A stretch of 64,000 bases of DNA from Heyndrickxia shackletonii (GTDB taxonomy: Bacteria; Bacillota; Bacilli; Bacillales; Bacillaceae_C): the NCBI RefSeq assembly GCF_001420715.1, contig NZ_LJJC01000004.1, positions 3,246,783-3,310,782 of the forward strand, read 5' to 3'. The notes under the pieces are model-generated. The model had not been told where the DNA came from. It did no database searches and worked only from the letters and a program-made list of their open reading frames with translations. A program made the translations under genes and the position numbers. Below are positions 26,686 to 36,442 of the stretch, piece after piece (within the stretch, counting starts at the first letter, position 1; every line of letters begins with the position of its first letter).

Positions 26686-27617
26686 GATCGTTCGACTCCT
26701 TTCGTTATTTCCATAAAGACATCCTCCAGATTGGTTTCAAATTCCTTGAAACTAACAATCGGAATATCTTGTAATATTGCTTGTTTTAATAGAATTACCT
26801 GTGACTTTTCATCACCTTTATATATAAATTGGAAGGTGTCTTCCTCATTCATTCTTTCTATTTGCACCACTTTTTCCTGATCCTCAAAATAGCGAATTGC
26901 ATTCTCCCTATCCCCAAGAACTTTTACCATTATTAATTTTTCTGCTTGCAATTGTCTTTGGATCTCCGCAACTGTTCCATGGGCAACAAGTTTTCCGCCA
27001 TCAATAACCCCTATCTCATCACACATTTCGGCTAACTCAGGTAGTATATGTGATGAGATTAAAATAGTTTTCCCCATCGTTTTTAGTTCTTTTAAGATTT
27101 CACGCATTTCCACACGTGCACGCGGATCAAGTCCTGAAGCAGGTTCATCCAAGATAAGCACCTCAGGGTCATGAATTAATGACCTCGCCAAACAAAGTCT
27201 TTGTTTCATTCCACGAGAGAGGACATCTACATAAGAATCTTTTTTATGCGATAGATTCACCAGTTCCAAGAGCTGCGGAATCAATTTTTTCCTCGCATCT
27301 GCGTCCATACCGTAGCTTGCACCATAAAAATCAAGATACTCATCTGCTCTTAAATGATCATATACACCAAAAAAATCAGGCATATACCCAATTTGCTTTC
27401 TAACTTGCTTCGGCTCCTTTGAAATATTAAATCCGTTAACAAAAGCTGTTCCGGATGTAGGAGATAATAATGTAGCCAATATGGAAAAGGTAGTCGATTT
27501 TCCGGCGCCATTTTGCCCCACAAAACCAAAGACCTTTCCTTTTTCAATTTTAAGATTAAGAGAATCCAGTGCAGTAAAGGTTCCGTATCTTTTCGTTAAA
27601 TCGATGATTTCAATCAT
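26682..27617 (-). CDS. ABC transporter ATP-binding protein
   Basis: 311 residues. Walker A GQNGAGKSTT, Q-loop YMPDFFGVYDHL, signature LSRGMKQRL, Walker B VLILDEPASGLD and H-loop ISSHIL are present. The C-terminal extension (about 220-311) is typical of ATPases paired with ABC-2 permeases. It overlaps the preceding secreted-protein gene by ATGA and the permease by ATGA. Confidence 0.9.
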   Translation of the reverse strand: MIEIIDLTKRYGTFTALDSLNLKIEKGKVFGFVGQNGAGKSTTFSILATLLSPTSGTAFVNGFNISKEPKQVRKQIGYMPDFFGVYDHLRADEYLDFYGASYGMDADARKKLIPQLLELVNLSHKKDSYVDVLSRGMKQRLCLARSLIHDPEVLILDEPASGLDPRARVEMREILKELKTMGKTILISSHILPELAEMCDEIGVIDGGKLVAHGTVAEIQRQLQAEKLIMVKVLGDRENAIRYFEDQEKVVQIERMNEEDTFQFIYKGDEKSQVILLKQAILQDIPIVSFKEFETNLEDVFMEITKGVERS

Positions 27618-30004
27618 GGACGAACATCCCCTTTCAATGTTAATTGCGGGAGGTTGACGTCCGGATGCTCATTGCCGTTTTTCTCCAGCTTCACTTTTAT
27701 CTTGTTATCCAAAACAAACCTCTGCGGATGGTCTTTTAATTCCACCACTCTATTTTGTGGATTTAATTTTACATATTTATTTGCCTTGAAATCAAAAACA
27801 CTATAAGTCGTATAAGCATTTGCTTCTAGCACAAATTTGATTTCGTTGATATTTGTTTTGCCAGGATTCAGTTGCTGTGGAATTTGGTAATTCAGCTCGT
27901 ATTCACCGTCATCAAGAACAATATAATTCTTTTTCCCTGTATTTCGGTCCATAATATTTCCTTTTAAAACCTTAATATTCATGGCAAGTTGATCAGTATC
28001 TAAAGTAAATGGCCCACGCAGAGCTGTATTCACTTTAAACGGCTGATAAATTAGCGATAGCTTTTCCTTTTTTTCCTTTTTATCTACAATATTTGTTTTG
28101 ATTACTTCATCTTTCGTAATACCAACAATAACCGGGTTATTTATTTGACTATTATTTAATTTTCCAGCTAGCATCTTTAAAGCCTCTTCTTTCATAGGTT
28201 GGATATTACTAGCCTGCAAACGGTTAATGTTTTGTTGATAGAACATACCATCCACATATTGCATGGCTGATAAAAACGGTACATTAACCTCCTTAGTAAC
28301 ATTTAAGGTTTCCCCTTTTTTTACAGCCCCCAAATCATATGTATTGGTACCTGACCACACATATAAGTCTTCAAAGCTATATGGAAACTCGTTTTTTATT
28401 GTTCCGGTTAACTTTCCGTCCTGTAAATCTAAATTAGCTCGGAAACCGCCAACTCCATCCTTTTGAGCGAATCCGAAAAAGGAGCGGGTTGACCAAAACT
28501 CGACATTGGGGAAGGTTAGTTCTTGATTCATTTGTTTACTTTCAATGGTAGCTTGCTTATACATTTGAGGTGAATTAACGACTGAATTTCGATAAAAAGG
28601 AATCGCGTTCAATTCCTGATTTGGGTAAACAATTTTATAATCCCCACCGGTGTTCGACATAAGGGTTGCTGCATACAAACCATATAAACTTCCATCACCA
28701 TTAGCCTTATATGCTCCTATTTCATTCATATGTGGAGCTGCAATACGATCTTTTGCACCGGCAGCAAAGATACCCGTTGAAAAAAGAAGCGAAAGCGCAG
28801 GGATAAGCCACCATGCATGTTCTCTCTTATCTATTTTACGGAGGACAAAATACAAAATTGGTACAACGATGATAAAATAGCAAACTAGAATCAGTATTAA
28901 TATCCCAATTGAAAAGTATGAGGAAGGAAATAAGTCATTTACATCTCCTATTTGATACATAATATTGCTATAGAAATTATCGTCTTTAAACATTTCTCTC
29001 AGAGCAGTATTATCCGCTTTATCCAGTAATGTACTAAACCATTCATCGTAACCATTCCATGATGAAAGCGGGGCATCACCAAGTGAAAATGCTGTTTGCC
29101 AGATACTTCCGTTTCCTAACGATTTTTGTGCAACCACGGGATGCGATTCTGAATAAGCGGTTGCGACTGCATCCTTTTGGACATTTCCAGTAAAAATGGA
29201 AAGACTATTGAAAGAAGGTTTTTCGCTCCCTTTTAAAAAGGATAGGTCGTGAACGGTTATTTCATCATTTATATCTAAAGGCATACTAGATTGTATGCTT
29301 CCGAATGCCTGATTGCCATTTGGGTTTGCACCTGCAATCAATACCCCGCCATTTTTTATCCAGCCTAGTAAAGCATCTTGCTGTTTATTATCTAATGTAC
29401 TTATTGCAAACTCATCTACCACGATAAAGTTAAAAAACTCAAGTCCTGCGGAATCATTCGGGAAATTATCTTTCGATAGAGTAAAGCTTTGGGAACTTCC
29501 ATTATTCAGCTGCAAAACTTTTAATTCTTTTAATCTATCAGTATTCTCACTTAATAAACCAATTGTAGTAGAATCAGAAGATAGGATTCTAGGGATGCTA
29601 AATGCCTCTGTTGATACCTTTACTTCATGGCCATCCTGCCAATCGCCTTTAAATAAATGAATAAATGCTGTATTGTTGTTCGAAAACCCCACCTCATCAG
29701 AAAAACCTGGGATGGAAACAGAGTAACTTTTTGTTGAGCCTGCGGGGATATGTACATGCAAAATCTTGGAACCGCCAGCATTATAGGCAGGGGCAAAATT
29801 AATAAGGAGATCTCCACTAAAGTCTTCTCCTTTATTCTCAAGCTTTATATGTACCGGTACTCCTCTTCCCGTTTTCACTGTTCGATCGTAGCCAATATTT
29901 GCTTTGACTTGGATACTCTCTTTTGCCAAAACTGGTGAAGACGCAAAAGTGAGAGAAATAACAAATAATATGAAAAAAATTGACCTCTTTAATTTTTTTG
30001 TCAT
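27614..30004 (-). CDS. Secreted/membrane protein heading the MoxR-VWA-ABC operon
   Basis: About 796 residues. A signal peptide (residues about 4-28, ending VLA-KE) is followed by an Ig-like part and a domain with FIVVDEF...GWIKNGGVLIAGANPNG that resembles an amidotransferase-like fold (about 140-310). Two membrane helices follow (365-389 and 398-417), then a second extracellular domain of about 375 residues. Predicted topology places both large domains outside. I do not recognise a named family. The ATG at 30004 is 6 nt from GGAGG; an adjacent ATG at 30007 is possible. It is the first gene of the operon; its 3' end overlaps the ATPase gene. Confidence 0.72.
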   Translation of the reverse strand: MTKKLKRSIFFILFVISLTFASSPVLAKESIQVKANIGYDRTVKTGRGVPVHIKLENKGEDFSGDLLINFAPAYNAGGSKILHVHIPAGSTKSYSVSIPGFSDEVGFSNNNTAFIHLFKGDWQDGHEVKVSTEAFSIPRILSSDSTTIGLLSENTDRLKELKVLQLNNGSSQSFTLSKDNFPNDSAGLEFFNFIVVDEFAISTLDNKQQDALLGWIKNGGVLIAGANPNGNQAFGSIQSSMPLDINDEITVHDLSFLKGSEKPSFNSLSIFTGNVQKDAVATAYSESHPVVAQKSLGNGSIWQTAFSLGDAPLSSWNGYDEWFSTLLDKADNTALREMFKDDNFYSNIMYQIGDVNDLFPSSYFSIGILILILVCYFIIVVPILYFVLRKIDKREHAWWLIPALSLLFSTGIFAAGAKDRIAAPHMNEIGAYKANGDGSLYGLYAATLMSNTGGDYKIVYPNQELNAIPFYRNSVVNSPQMYKQATIESKQMNQELTFPNVEFWSTRSFFGFAQKDGVGGFRANLDLQDGKLTGTIKNEFPYSFEDLYVWSGTNTYDLGAVKKGETLNVTKEVNVPFLSAMQYVDGMFYQQNINRLQASNIQPMKEEALKMLAGKLNNSQINNPVIVGITKDEVIKTNIVDKKEKKEKLSLIYQPFKVNTALRGPFTLDTDQLAMNIKVLKGNIMDRNTGKKNYIVLDDGEYELNYQIPQQLNPGKTNINEIKFVLEANAYTTYSVFDFKANKYVKLNPQNRVVELKDHPQRFVLDNKIKVKLEKNGNEHPDVNLPQLTLKGDVRP

Positions 30005-30191
30005 CATAAACCTCCATATTCTCTTCCATTTCCAATATTGAGCATTAATATTTGGTATTCCCCCTTTTTCTTTATAAGATATTCATACTAAATCATTAAC
30101 GAAATTTCCTGCCCATCCCCTACAGAATTTTCTAAAAAAATATTCACTTTACTATTTTACAATACATTTCCAAAAATTAAATATTTTACAT

Positions 30192-30227
30192 AAAAAAAAA
30201 AAACACCACGCCTAATTAGTGTGGTGT
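30192..30227 (-). terminator. Terminator of ykuR
   Basis: The stem ACACCAC/GTGGTGT is followed by twelve T on the minus strand. It separates ykuR from the eight-gene operon. Confidence 0.85.
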
Positions 30228-30239
30228 AACTTATTTTTA

Positions 30240-31361
30240 TTACATTTGAAAAATGTATTCCGATACGACCTTAATGGCAATTTCGATTGCTTTTTCATCT
30301 GGATTTAGCATGGCATGATGCAGTCCGTAAGGAGAATCAACACCTAACCAAAACATAAATCCCGGAATTTCCTTAAGCATATACCCAAAATCTTCTCCTG
30401 TCATTGCTTCTTTACAAATAAATACGTTTATATTTTCTTTTGCTTCTAGGAATTTAATAAAATCTCGGGTTGGTGCTTCGTGATTATATACCTGATGGTA
30501 CATGGACCCATAATCGATTTCAGCTTCACACTCAAAACTTGCACTAATACCATTTACAACAGCTTCAATACGCTGCTTAACCTTTTGCATCGCTTCAGGC
30601 GATAACGTCCGAATTGTTCCCTCAAGCCTGGCTGTTTCGGCGATAATATTTTGCACTGTGCCGCCCGTTATCTTTCCGATCGTAATAACTGCACTATCCA
30701 GTGGATCTACATTTCTTGAAATGATCGATTGCAGCTGAGTAACCAAATACGATGACGCCACTACCATATCCCTCGTTTCGTGAGGATATGCAGCATGACC
30801 GCCTTTTCCTTTTAAATCAATAAATAATTCAGATGTATTTGCGAATAACAAACCTTCCCGAATCGCAATTGTTCCAACCGGATATTCAGGAGCAATGTGA
30901 AGGGCAAAAATAATATCCGGCTTCCATTCCTTCATTATATCTGTTTCTAGCATTGGCAAAGCTCCGCCAGGTCCCTCTTCAGCAGGTTGAAAAATAAATA
31001 AAACATCATCTTGAACAGGATGATTAACAACATTGGTTAAGACACCTAATGCTATACTCATGTGAAAATCATGACCGCAAGCATGCATTCTGCCTTCATG
31101 CTCAGATTTAAAGGACAAGCCCGTTTGCTCCACAATTGGCAATCCATCAATATCCGTACGATAACCGATTAATTTTTTCGGTGAAGTACCATAGACTTTT
31201 ACAAATAATCCAGTTTTCCACTTTTTTATCTCCATACGCTCTTGAGGCAGTGTTTCTAAATAGTGTAATAAATATGCTTGTGTTTTAAATTCCTGAAATC
31301 CTAGTTCAGGTATTTGATGTAACTCGCGCCGTATTTGTACAAAAGGATTTACTTTCTCCAT
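30240..31361 (-). CDS. ykuR: N-acetyldiaminopimelate deacetylase
   Basis: 373 residues, M20 amidohydrolase. Metal-site segments include [21 protein letters not shown] and [11 protein letters not shown], and [10 protein letters not shown] is near the C-terminus. It removes the acetyl group from N-acetyl-LL-diaminopimelate, the last step of the acetylase branch to DAP for lysine and peptidoglycan. The length equals B. subtilis YkuR, and it lies 55 bp after dapH, the pathway's first committed enzyme. AAAGGGG precedes the ATG by about 10 nt. Confidence 0.92.
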   Translation of the reverse strand: MEKVNPFVQIRRELHQIPELGFQEFKTQAYLLHYLETLPQERMEIKKWKTGLFVKVYGTSPKKLIGYRTDIDGLPIVEQTGLSFKSEHEGRMHACGHDFHMSIALGVLTNVVNHPVQDDVLFIFQPAEEGPGGALPMLETDIMKEWKPDIIFALHIAPEYPVGTIAIREGLLFANTSELFIDLKGKGGHAAYPHETRDMVVASSYLVTQLQSIISRNVDPLDSAVITIGKITGGTVQNIIAETARLEGTIRTLSPEAMQKVKQRIEAVVNGISASFECEAEIDYGSMYHQVYNHEAPTRDFIKFLEAKENINVFICKEAMTGEDFGYMLKEIPGFMFWLGVDSPYGLHHAMLNPDEKAIEIAIKVVSEYIFQM

Positions 31362-31381
31362 CGTTAATGAACCCCTTTTTG

Positions 31382-31410
31382 AAAAAGCCTGGCTGCATGC
31401 GCCAGGCTTA
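31382..31410 (-). terminator. Hairpin between dapH and ykuR
   Basis: AAGCCTGGC pairs with CCAGGCTT, followed by TTTTTC on the minus strand. It lies between two genes of one pathway and so may attenuate ykuR relative to dapH. Confidence 0.7.
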
Positions 31411-31416
31411 AAAAAA

Positions 31417-32127
31417 TTATAGTTTTCTTAGTTCTTGTTTAATTTCAATTTTAGATTTTGTTTTTTCATCAATTTCTTTAATCACTTTTGCAGGAACACC
31501 TGCAACAACAGTGTTTGGTGGAACATCATTAACTACAATAGCACCTGCAGCAACAACGGATCCTTTGCCTACTGTTACACCTTCCAGAATGACAGCATTC
31601 GCGCCAACTAATACATCATCTTCGATAATAACCGGTTTAGCAGAAGGCGGCTCAATAACGCCTGCTAAAACAGCACCTGCACCAATGTGACAGTTTTTCC
31701 CTACTGTGGCACGACCACCAAGTACTGCATTTAAATCAATCATGGTACCCTCACCGATAACTGCACCAATATTAATTACTGCCCCCATCATAATAACTGC
31801 ATTATTGCCAATTTCAACTTGGTCACGAATGACAGCACCTGGTTCAATGCGCGCGTTGATCCCTTTAAGATCTAATAATGGAATGGCAGAATTACGTCGA
31901 TCATTTTCAATGACATAATCTTCAATTTGATCTTTATATGTATGGAGGACCTCGGAAATTTCAGACCATTCTCCAAAAACGACACCTGTATTGCCGTTAA
32001 GGAAGGTTTGAACACTGTCACCAAAAGAGATCCCTTCTAAATTTCCTTTTACATATACCTTAACAGGTGTTGATTTTTTGCTGTTTGAAATAAACGAAAT
32101 AATTTCGTTCGCATCCATCATTTTCAT
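31417..32127 (-). CDS. dapH: Tetrahydrodipicolinate N-acetyltransferase DapH
   Basis: 236 residues, nearly identical to recalled B. subtilis DapH (YkuQ), starting [13 protein letters not shown]. The middle and C-terminus are hexapeptide repeats forming a left-handed beta helix ([19 protein letters not shown] and onward). It acetylates tetrahydrodipicolinate in the DAP/lysine pathway. It is first of the dapH-ykuR pair. GGGGAATACATAA precedes the ATG. Confidence 0.95.
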   Translation of the reverse strand: MKMMDANEIISFISNSKKSTPVKVYVKGNLEGISFGDSVQTFLNGNTGVVFGEWSEISEVLHTYKDQIEDYVIENDRRNSAIPLLDLKGINARIEPGAVIRDQVEIGNNAVIMMGAVINIGAVIGEGTMIDLNAVLGGRATVGKNCHIGAGAVLAGVIEPPSAKPVIIEDDVLVGANAVILEGVTVGKGSVVAAGAIVVNDVPPNTVVAGVPAKVIKEIDEKTKSKIEIKQELRKL

Positions 32128-32211
32128 TTATGTATTCCCCTTTCATGAATTTCATTTACTATTTCTCACATTACTTTAACAGACTAAATCGCAGTGTACA
32201 AGTATATTCAT

Positions 32212-33099
32212 CTAGAATGTATGCGGCTGAGTAGCTAAAAAATCGTTCACCACTTCAATGAATGCTTGTACTTGTTTTAATTCGAAGGCTGATTCGTAGC
32301 CAAGCAGCCATGTGTCACGTTTTAGTCTTTGATCATGACCGCCTTTTAAAGGGATTTTTTTCATATCTTTCGCCGACTCGTTCAGGGTAATGGCAGGTAA
32401 GATTGCATACCCAATCCCATTAAAAGTCATCTGCTTGCACGTCTCGATTTGATCTACCACAATCGTATTTTTTGGAGTTGTCTGAAACTCACGATGCCAC
32501 CAATCTTGAATTTCCTGGTAATAATTTGAATCGCTTTTAAATTGAATAAATGGTCGTTCCGTTTTTAAGACATCTTCAATTTTCTCAATTTCTTTATCGA
32601 CAAGATACAAGGTATCTTCAAATAAATGAATTTTTGGTCCTTTCCAATCTGTCGAGCCACGCAAGATTCCTATATGTACCTCATCCTCATATAAGGATTT
32701 GAGAATTTCACTGCTCCAGCCAGTAATAAGGGATATTTTTGCTAATGGATATTGATCTACAAAGCTCTTTAATACTTTAGGAAGCCAATTTTGTCCGACT
32801 ATAGATGCACAAGCTATTTTCAATGTTCCATGTACTTTTGAGTCCAAGGACTGCAATTCCTCTCGAACTTTTTCTTCCTTTTCCAGCACTTCATTAGCTA
32901 GTCGGATCACCAGTTCACCCGAAGGCGTTAATGTTAGCCCTTTTTGCGTGCGAATAAATAGCTTTGTTCCCCACTGTTTTTCGATATTTTGTAATCGCTG
33001 GGAAAGAGCAGGCTGGGAAACAAATAGTCGTTCCGCTGCCTTTCTCATGTTCATTTCTTGAGCCAGTACCGCTAATAATTGGAATTCAGTTGTGGACAT
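32212..33099 (-). CDS. ccpC: LysR-type regulator CcpC
   Basis: 295 residues. The N-terminal HTH_1 has NMRKAAERLFVSQPALSQRL, followed by a LysR substrate domain with SLITGWSSEILKSLYEDEVH and IQFKSDSNYYQEI. It matches CcpC, the citrate-responsive repressor of citB and citZ, and sits where ccpC lies in B. subtilis (beside ykuL). The ATG at 33099 has GAGGT 6 nt upstream; a TTG two codons earlier is possible. Confidence 0.9.
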   Translation of the reverse strand: MSTTEFQLLAVLAQEMNMRKAAERLFVSQPALSQRLQNIEKQWGTKLFIRTQKGLTLTPSGELVIRLANEVLEKEEKVREELQSLDSKVHGTLKIACASIVGQNWLPKVLKSFVDQYPLAKISLITGWSSEILKSLYEDEVHIGILRGSTDWKGPKIHLFEDTLYLVDKEIEKIEDVLKTERPFIQFKSDSNYYQEIQDWWHREFQTTPKNTIVVDQIETCKQMTFNGIGYAILPAITLNESAKDMKKIPLKGGHDQRLKRDTWLLGYESAFELKQVQAFIEVVNDFLATQPHTF

Positions 33100-33204
33100 T
33101 TTCAAACCTCATAAGTTTTTCTTATATTGTATCTTAATGATGAAGGAAATTCATTATAAAAAACTTTTATTTACAAATAATAAAAGCCCCCAATAAGGGA
33201 ACTT

Positions 33205-33651
33205 CTAAAAATGATTGAGCTTGTGTATATGATGGTTCAATTCTTTTAGCAATGTTCGACGGGTAAAGATACCGGCAAAGAAACCTTCTTCATCCTCTAC
33301 GCATAAAAACGGGTGATCAACTAATAAACCTAGTGCTTTTTCAAACTGATCCTCCAATTTTACTCGAGGAATTTTTTTCGTCATCACATTTTCAACTTTA
33401 TAATCGCTTAATTTTTCAAATTCAATTCTTTCTAATCCAAGGATGGACTCCGTAATAAGGGAAGAACTTATTAATCCGTGCAATTTAAACCTTGCATCTA
33501 ATACTGGGATTGCGGAATAACCACTCTTCGTTAATACCAATAATGCATGCTCAAGGCTATTTCCGACTTGAACATGTGCAACTTTTTCAGAAGGGATCAT
33601 AAAATCACTAATTTTCGGTTCTAAAAATTCGTGGCTTTGTAAGGAAATCAT
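33205..33651 (-). CDS. ykuL: CBS-domain protein YkuL/DarB (c-di-AMP binding)
   Basis: 148 residues with two CBS motifs (about 12-70 and 80-140), including SGYSAIPVLDARFKLHGLIS and GIFTRRTLLKELN. The B. subtilis homologue DarB binds c-di-AMP and controls Rel and pyruvate carboxylase. The ATG at 33651 is 7 nt from GGGAG; an adjacent ATG at 33654 also fits. A weak hairpin right after the stop (about 33181-33204) may end transcription. Confidence 0.9.
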   Translation of the reverse strand: MISLQSHEFLEPKISDFMIPSEKVAHVQVGNSLEHALLVLTKSGYSAIPVLDARFKLHGLISSSLITESILGLERIEFEKLSDYKVENVMTKKIPRVKLEDQFEKALGLLVDHPFLCVEDEEGFFAGIFTRRTLLKELNHHIHKLNHF

Positions 33652-33742
33652 CATAAAACTCCCTTGTTTGTATTTATATATCCTTACATATTCTATCATA
33701 GATCATGGAAATGAGAACTAGAAATTCGTGTAGAAAGCATGT

Positions 33743-33871
33743 TTATTTCGTGTCTATTTTTTTCTTAAATAAGTCTTTAATTTCATTTATTTCTTTTCTG
33801 ATGTTCATTAATTCAGCTACCACTAAAAGCATGATAAGCGTTTGAATTCCAAGTATGATGTATAGCAACAA
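33743..33871 (-). CDS. Short single-helix membrane peptide (42 aa)
   Basis: TTG start at 33871 with GGAGGAG exactly 7 nt upstream, 43 codons including the stop. The peptide has a hydrophobic helix (residues 2-21: LYIILGIQTLIMLLVVA) followed by an amphipathic charged tail (MNIRKEINEIKDLFKKK). This bitopic form is common in Bacillus small membrane proteins. I know no family; it occupies the place of ykuK/abbA but resembles neither. Confidence 0.55.
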   Translation of the reverse strand: MLLYIILGIQTLIMLLVVAELMNIRKEINEIKDLFKKKIDTK

Positions 33872-33931
33872 ATACTTTCTCCTCCATTCATTATAATGTT
33901 ATCCTAACCCTCATTATAACGTTTTTAAAAT

Positions 33932-33958
33932 AAAAAAAGAGCCAAAAAATAAGGCTCT
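33932..33958 (-). terminator. Terminator of ykuJ
   Basis: AGAGCC pairs with GGCTCT, followed by seven T on the minus strand, overlapping the ykuJ stop. Confidence 0.75.
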
Positions 33959-34211
33959 AGGATGGATTTCTTTCTTCTTGGACTAAATCAAAGATTTCAA
34001 TGGATGTAATATCAATATCATCAAATTGATATTTATTCGTTTTTTTATCATCACCATACACTTCTAATTCAAACGTCTCCGTAGCCGGAAAGTATTTCAC
34101 CTGACAAAGAGTTTTTCCATTTACCTCAAAACGTCTTTGTTGAACATCACCTGTTTCATTTCCTTCTTGCATTGCTTTTAATCTTTGTATAATTCCTAAC
34201 AATTGGGACAT
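33957..34211 (-). CDS. ykuJ: YkuJ-family protein
   Basis: 84 residues, small soluble alpha/beta protein. MSQLLGIIQRL, RRFEVNGKTLCQVKYF and FDDIDITSIEIFDL match recalled B. subtilis YkuJ. Function unknown. The ATG at 34211 has AAAGGAG 7 nt upstream. No gene is seen in 34212-34448. Confidence 0.9.
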   Translation of the reverse strand: MSQLLGIIQRLKAMQEGNETGDVQQRRFEVNGKTLCQVKYFPATETFELEVYGDDKKTNKYQFDDIDITSIEIFDLVQEERNPS

Positions 34212-34448
34212 ACATAAACTCCTTTCAACAATCAAGCTTTATCTGCTCGCTCTCACAATACCTTATTTAGAGGTATTTACATTTACTTTCTTATTTTATC
34301 ATTCCCGAATGTACATTTCTAACCATCAAAAATCTATATTTCTTTATGATGCATTCTTTTTTTATAAATAGTTATGTAAACAATTTTGCAAGCAATAAAA
34401 ACATTATAAGAGAATAGTTATCATGATTGCAATGAAAACATTCAAAAT

Positions 34449-34472
34449 AAAAAACCTCATCTGGATGAGGTT
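34449..34472 (-). terminator. Terminator of the secreted-protein gene
   Basis: AACCTCATC pairs with GATGAGGTT and is followed by TTTT on the minus strand, just after the stop at 34477. Confidence 0.8.
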
Positions 34473-34476
34473 CCTT

Positions 34477-35094
34477 TTAAAACTTTGACATCAGCAGCCA
34501 AATTGGTTTAAAGTTGATCGGTAAAATGAACGATGTTAAAGGATTAAGAAAAGAATTCTTTAGACTTTTTAATCCATGATGTGTTGGATGTTTCATTGTT
34601 GCCTTTGGCGATTGAATAATATTCTTTGGGACGTAGTAAAGTATTTCGTCAATTTTCCAAACACCTTTTACTTTCTTTAAGCGTACACCTTGATAATCAC
34701 TTTTATAAATGACTGGGCCAGTGTCTTTTTTAGCCATATTCTCAAAAATATACACCCTATTCCCCAACTTCTTCACCTTTGTTTGATCATCATAAGAAAA
34801 GAAGGGAATGTAATATAAAGGAAAATCGGAGCCAAACGTTTGATAACCTTTATCCGTTTTCACAAGATTTTCTTTAAGGAAAAGAGAAATGAAATCTTTA
34901 GTAAAGTAAGTATTCAACATGTCCTTAATTTCATTTAAAGAACGTTCTTTTTCGCTAAGTGCAACCTGGGTATGAAAAGCATCTTTTACAAATTGTTTAT
35001 AATCTGCACTTTTCCCTTCGGCCATAACATGAGACTTAAGTCCAAACAATACACCCACAATCAGAACTGTAGTGATTATTATTTTCTTCAACAT
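34477..35094 (-). CDS. Secreted protein of unknown function
   Basis: 205 residues. A clear signal peptide (residues 1-25: KK, hydrophobic core, VMA-EG) precedes a soluble domain with charged helices and a YQGVRLKKVKGVWKIDEILYYV strand pair (in pieces YQGVRLKKVKG, VWKIDEILYYV). It resembles small secreted Bacillus proteins of the DUF3993 kind, but I am not certain. GGAGAGGAGAG lies before the ATG. Monocistronic. Confidence 0.65.
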   Translation of the reverse strand: MLKKIIITTVLIVGVLFGLKSHVMAEGKSADYKQFVKDAFHTQVALSEKERSLNEIKDMLNTYFTKDFISLFLKENLVKTDKGYQTFGSDFPLYYIPFFSYDDQTKVKKLGNRVYIFENMAKKDTGPVIYKSDYQGVRLKKVKGVWKIDEILYYVPKNIIQSPKATMKHPTHHGLKSLKNSFLNPLTSFILPINFKPIWLLMSKF

Positions 35095-35330
35095 GTCACT
35101 CTCCTCTCCAATGCTTGTCTATGCCTTTTCATTGTAACAATGGAAAAATGTCGATATACATGGAATCGTTCGCAAATTTCTCACAGAAACAGACATCCTA
35201 ACGGAAATAATGACAATCTTATTTTTCATATGAATATAGGTAGTTTTAACCATTTTTGATGATAAAAATATATCACTGTCTATAAACTTCAAATATGCAA
35301 TTTTTGTCATATTATTTTTATCCGTTCGAC

Positions 35331-35365
35331 AAAAAATCCTTACCCAAATTTGAGTAAGGATTTTT
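35331..35365. terminator. Bidirectional terminator-like hairpin
   Basis: A 12-bp stem of AAAAATCCTTAC type has A and T tracts on both sides. It lies 180 bp beyond the acetamidase gene stop, with repeat copy A between. The 35095-35545 interval otherwise has no supportable gene. Confidence 0.65.
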
Positions 35366-35409
35366 CATTGTTTAAGTATTATGAAATCCATGTGGATTAC
35401 CTGAAAAAA

Positions 35410-35540
35410 TTGTCTCCGTCTCACTTCAGCATTTTCCGTTTCCTCACTGTGTTTCCTTTGGCTCACCTGACCCATAAAAGTGAATTTGGCACATAAATTT
35501 CACCCATCCGTACGCTAGATCTGCGGAGATCAGCGTATTT
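35410..35540. repeat. Dispersed repeat copy A
   Basis: A degenerate copy sharing TTGTCTCCGTCTC, CCTCACTGTGTTTCCTTT and ATCCGTACG with copies B and E. It contains an inner hairpin GTGAATTTGGCAC...AAATTTCAC at 35480-35503, the small module found in other copies. Confidence 0.6.
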
Positions 35541-35545
35541 GGTCT

Positions 35546-36424
35546 TTACATCAGTAATTCCTTTGGAACACTAATTCTAACTGTTACTAAAGGGTTAACT
35601 AATTGGCTGATTTGTATATCACATAATGCACTAAGAAGCCGGTATGCATCGTTAAAGGTCAAAGATTGCTTTGCTTGAATAGCTTCTACGGCAGTAATCA
35701 TTCCTTTTTCTGCAGCTTTTTCTACCGTTTTTTCTGAAGCAATAAACATATAGGAATCAAGCGTTTCAACAACTGGTAATGCAAGTGGTTGGTTTTCTTT
35801 TTTTGATACTTTAAGTGTTACCTTTCCGCCAATTTCGATACCGGAACCATTTAATTCTCCATCCCCCATGGCAGCATGCAAATCCCCAAGTGCTAATAGT
35901 GCGCCATCATGAAAAACAGGTAGATACAGTTTATTCCCGGCAGTGATGTATTTTGTATCCATATTACCCCCATGATCCCCAGGCGATTCACTTAATATCT
36001 CCCCATCTACTGGAGCAACTCCAATGACTCCAATCATTGGTCTGACTTTAAATTGAAGTTGTTCGTTATAGAAAACTGTCCCATTTTCTATCAGAATTAT
36101 TTTGGTATCTTCAATCTTCACCTTGTTCCCCAATCTCCCCATACCAGGGTAAAGAACCATGACACCTTGAGAATCTAATTCGATATTCTCTATTTCAATA
36201 CAAAGAATATCTCCTTTTTCTACGCCATTAATATAAATGGGCCCAGTAGCAGGATTAATATAATCCATCTTCATACTTGTCCGCAATTGACTTTCACTCG
36301 TGAATGCTCCGCCGTAGCAATCATGTGTTTCAACTTGAAAAGTTTCCCCTAAATCAACAAAATACTTTGGCTGATGTTTAGCAGAAAAACTAGTTATATA
36401 ATGCTCTTTTCCAAAAAACTTCAT
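35546..36424 (-). CDS. Acetamidase/formamidase-family protein
   Basis: 292 residues, FmdA_AmdA family. Typical segments are VETHDCYGGAF, NPATGPIYINGVEKGDIL, GDHGGNMDTKYI, LPVFHDGALLALGDLHAAMG and GSGIEIGG. It should hydrolyse a short-chain amide to acid and ammonia. It lies 18 bp downstream of fadH in the same direction, so it shares the FadR-controlled promoter; the link to fatty-acid metabolism is not obvious. GGGGG precedes the ATG by about 10 nt. Confidence 0.85.
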   Translation of the reverse strand: MKFFGKEHYITSFSAKHQPKYFVDLGETFQVETHDCYGGAFTSESQLRTSMKMDYINPATGPIYINGVEKGDILCIEIENIELDSQGVMVLYPGMGRLGNKVKIEDTKIILIENGTVFYNEQLQFKVRPMIGVIGVAPVDGEILSESPGDHGGNMDTKYITAGNKLYLPVFHDGALLALGDLHAAMGDGELNGSGIEIGGKVTLKVSKKENQPLALPVVETLDSYMFIASEKTVEKAAEKGMITAVEAIQAKQSLTFNDAYRLLSALCDIQISQLVNPLVTVRISVPKELLM

Positions 36425-36442
36425 TTATGTAACCCCCGATTG

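Noticed and set aside
35119-35310. 63-codon minus frame and overlapping plus frame upstream of the secreted-protein gene
   Set aside because: No SD, no recognisable features and mutual overlap; treated as non-coding.
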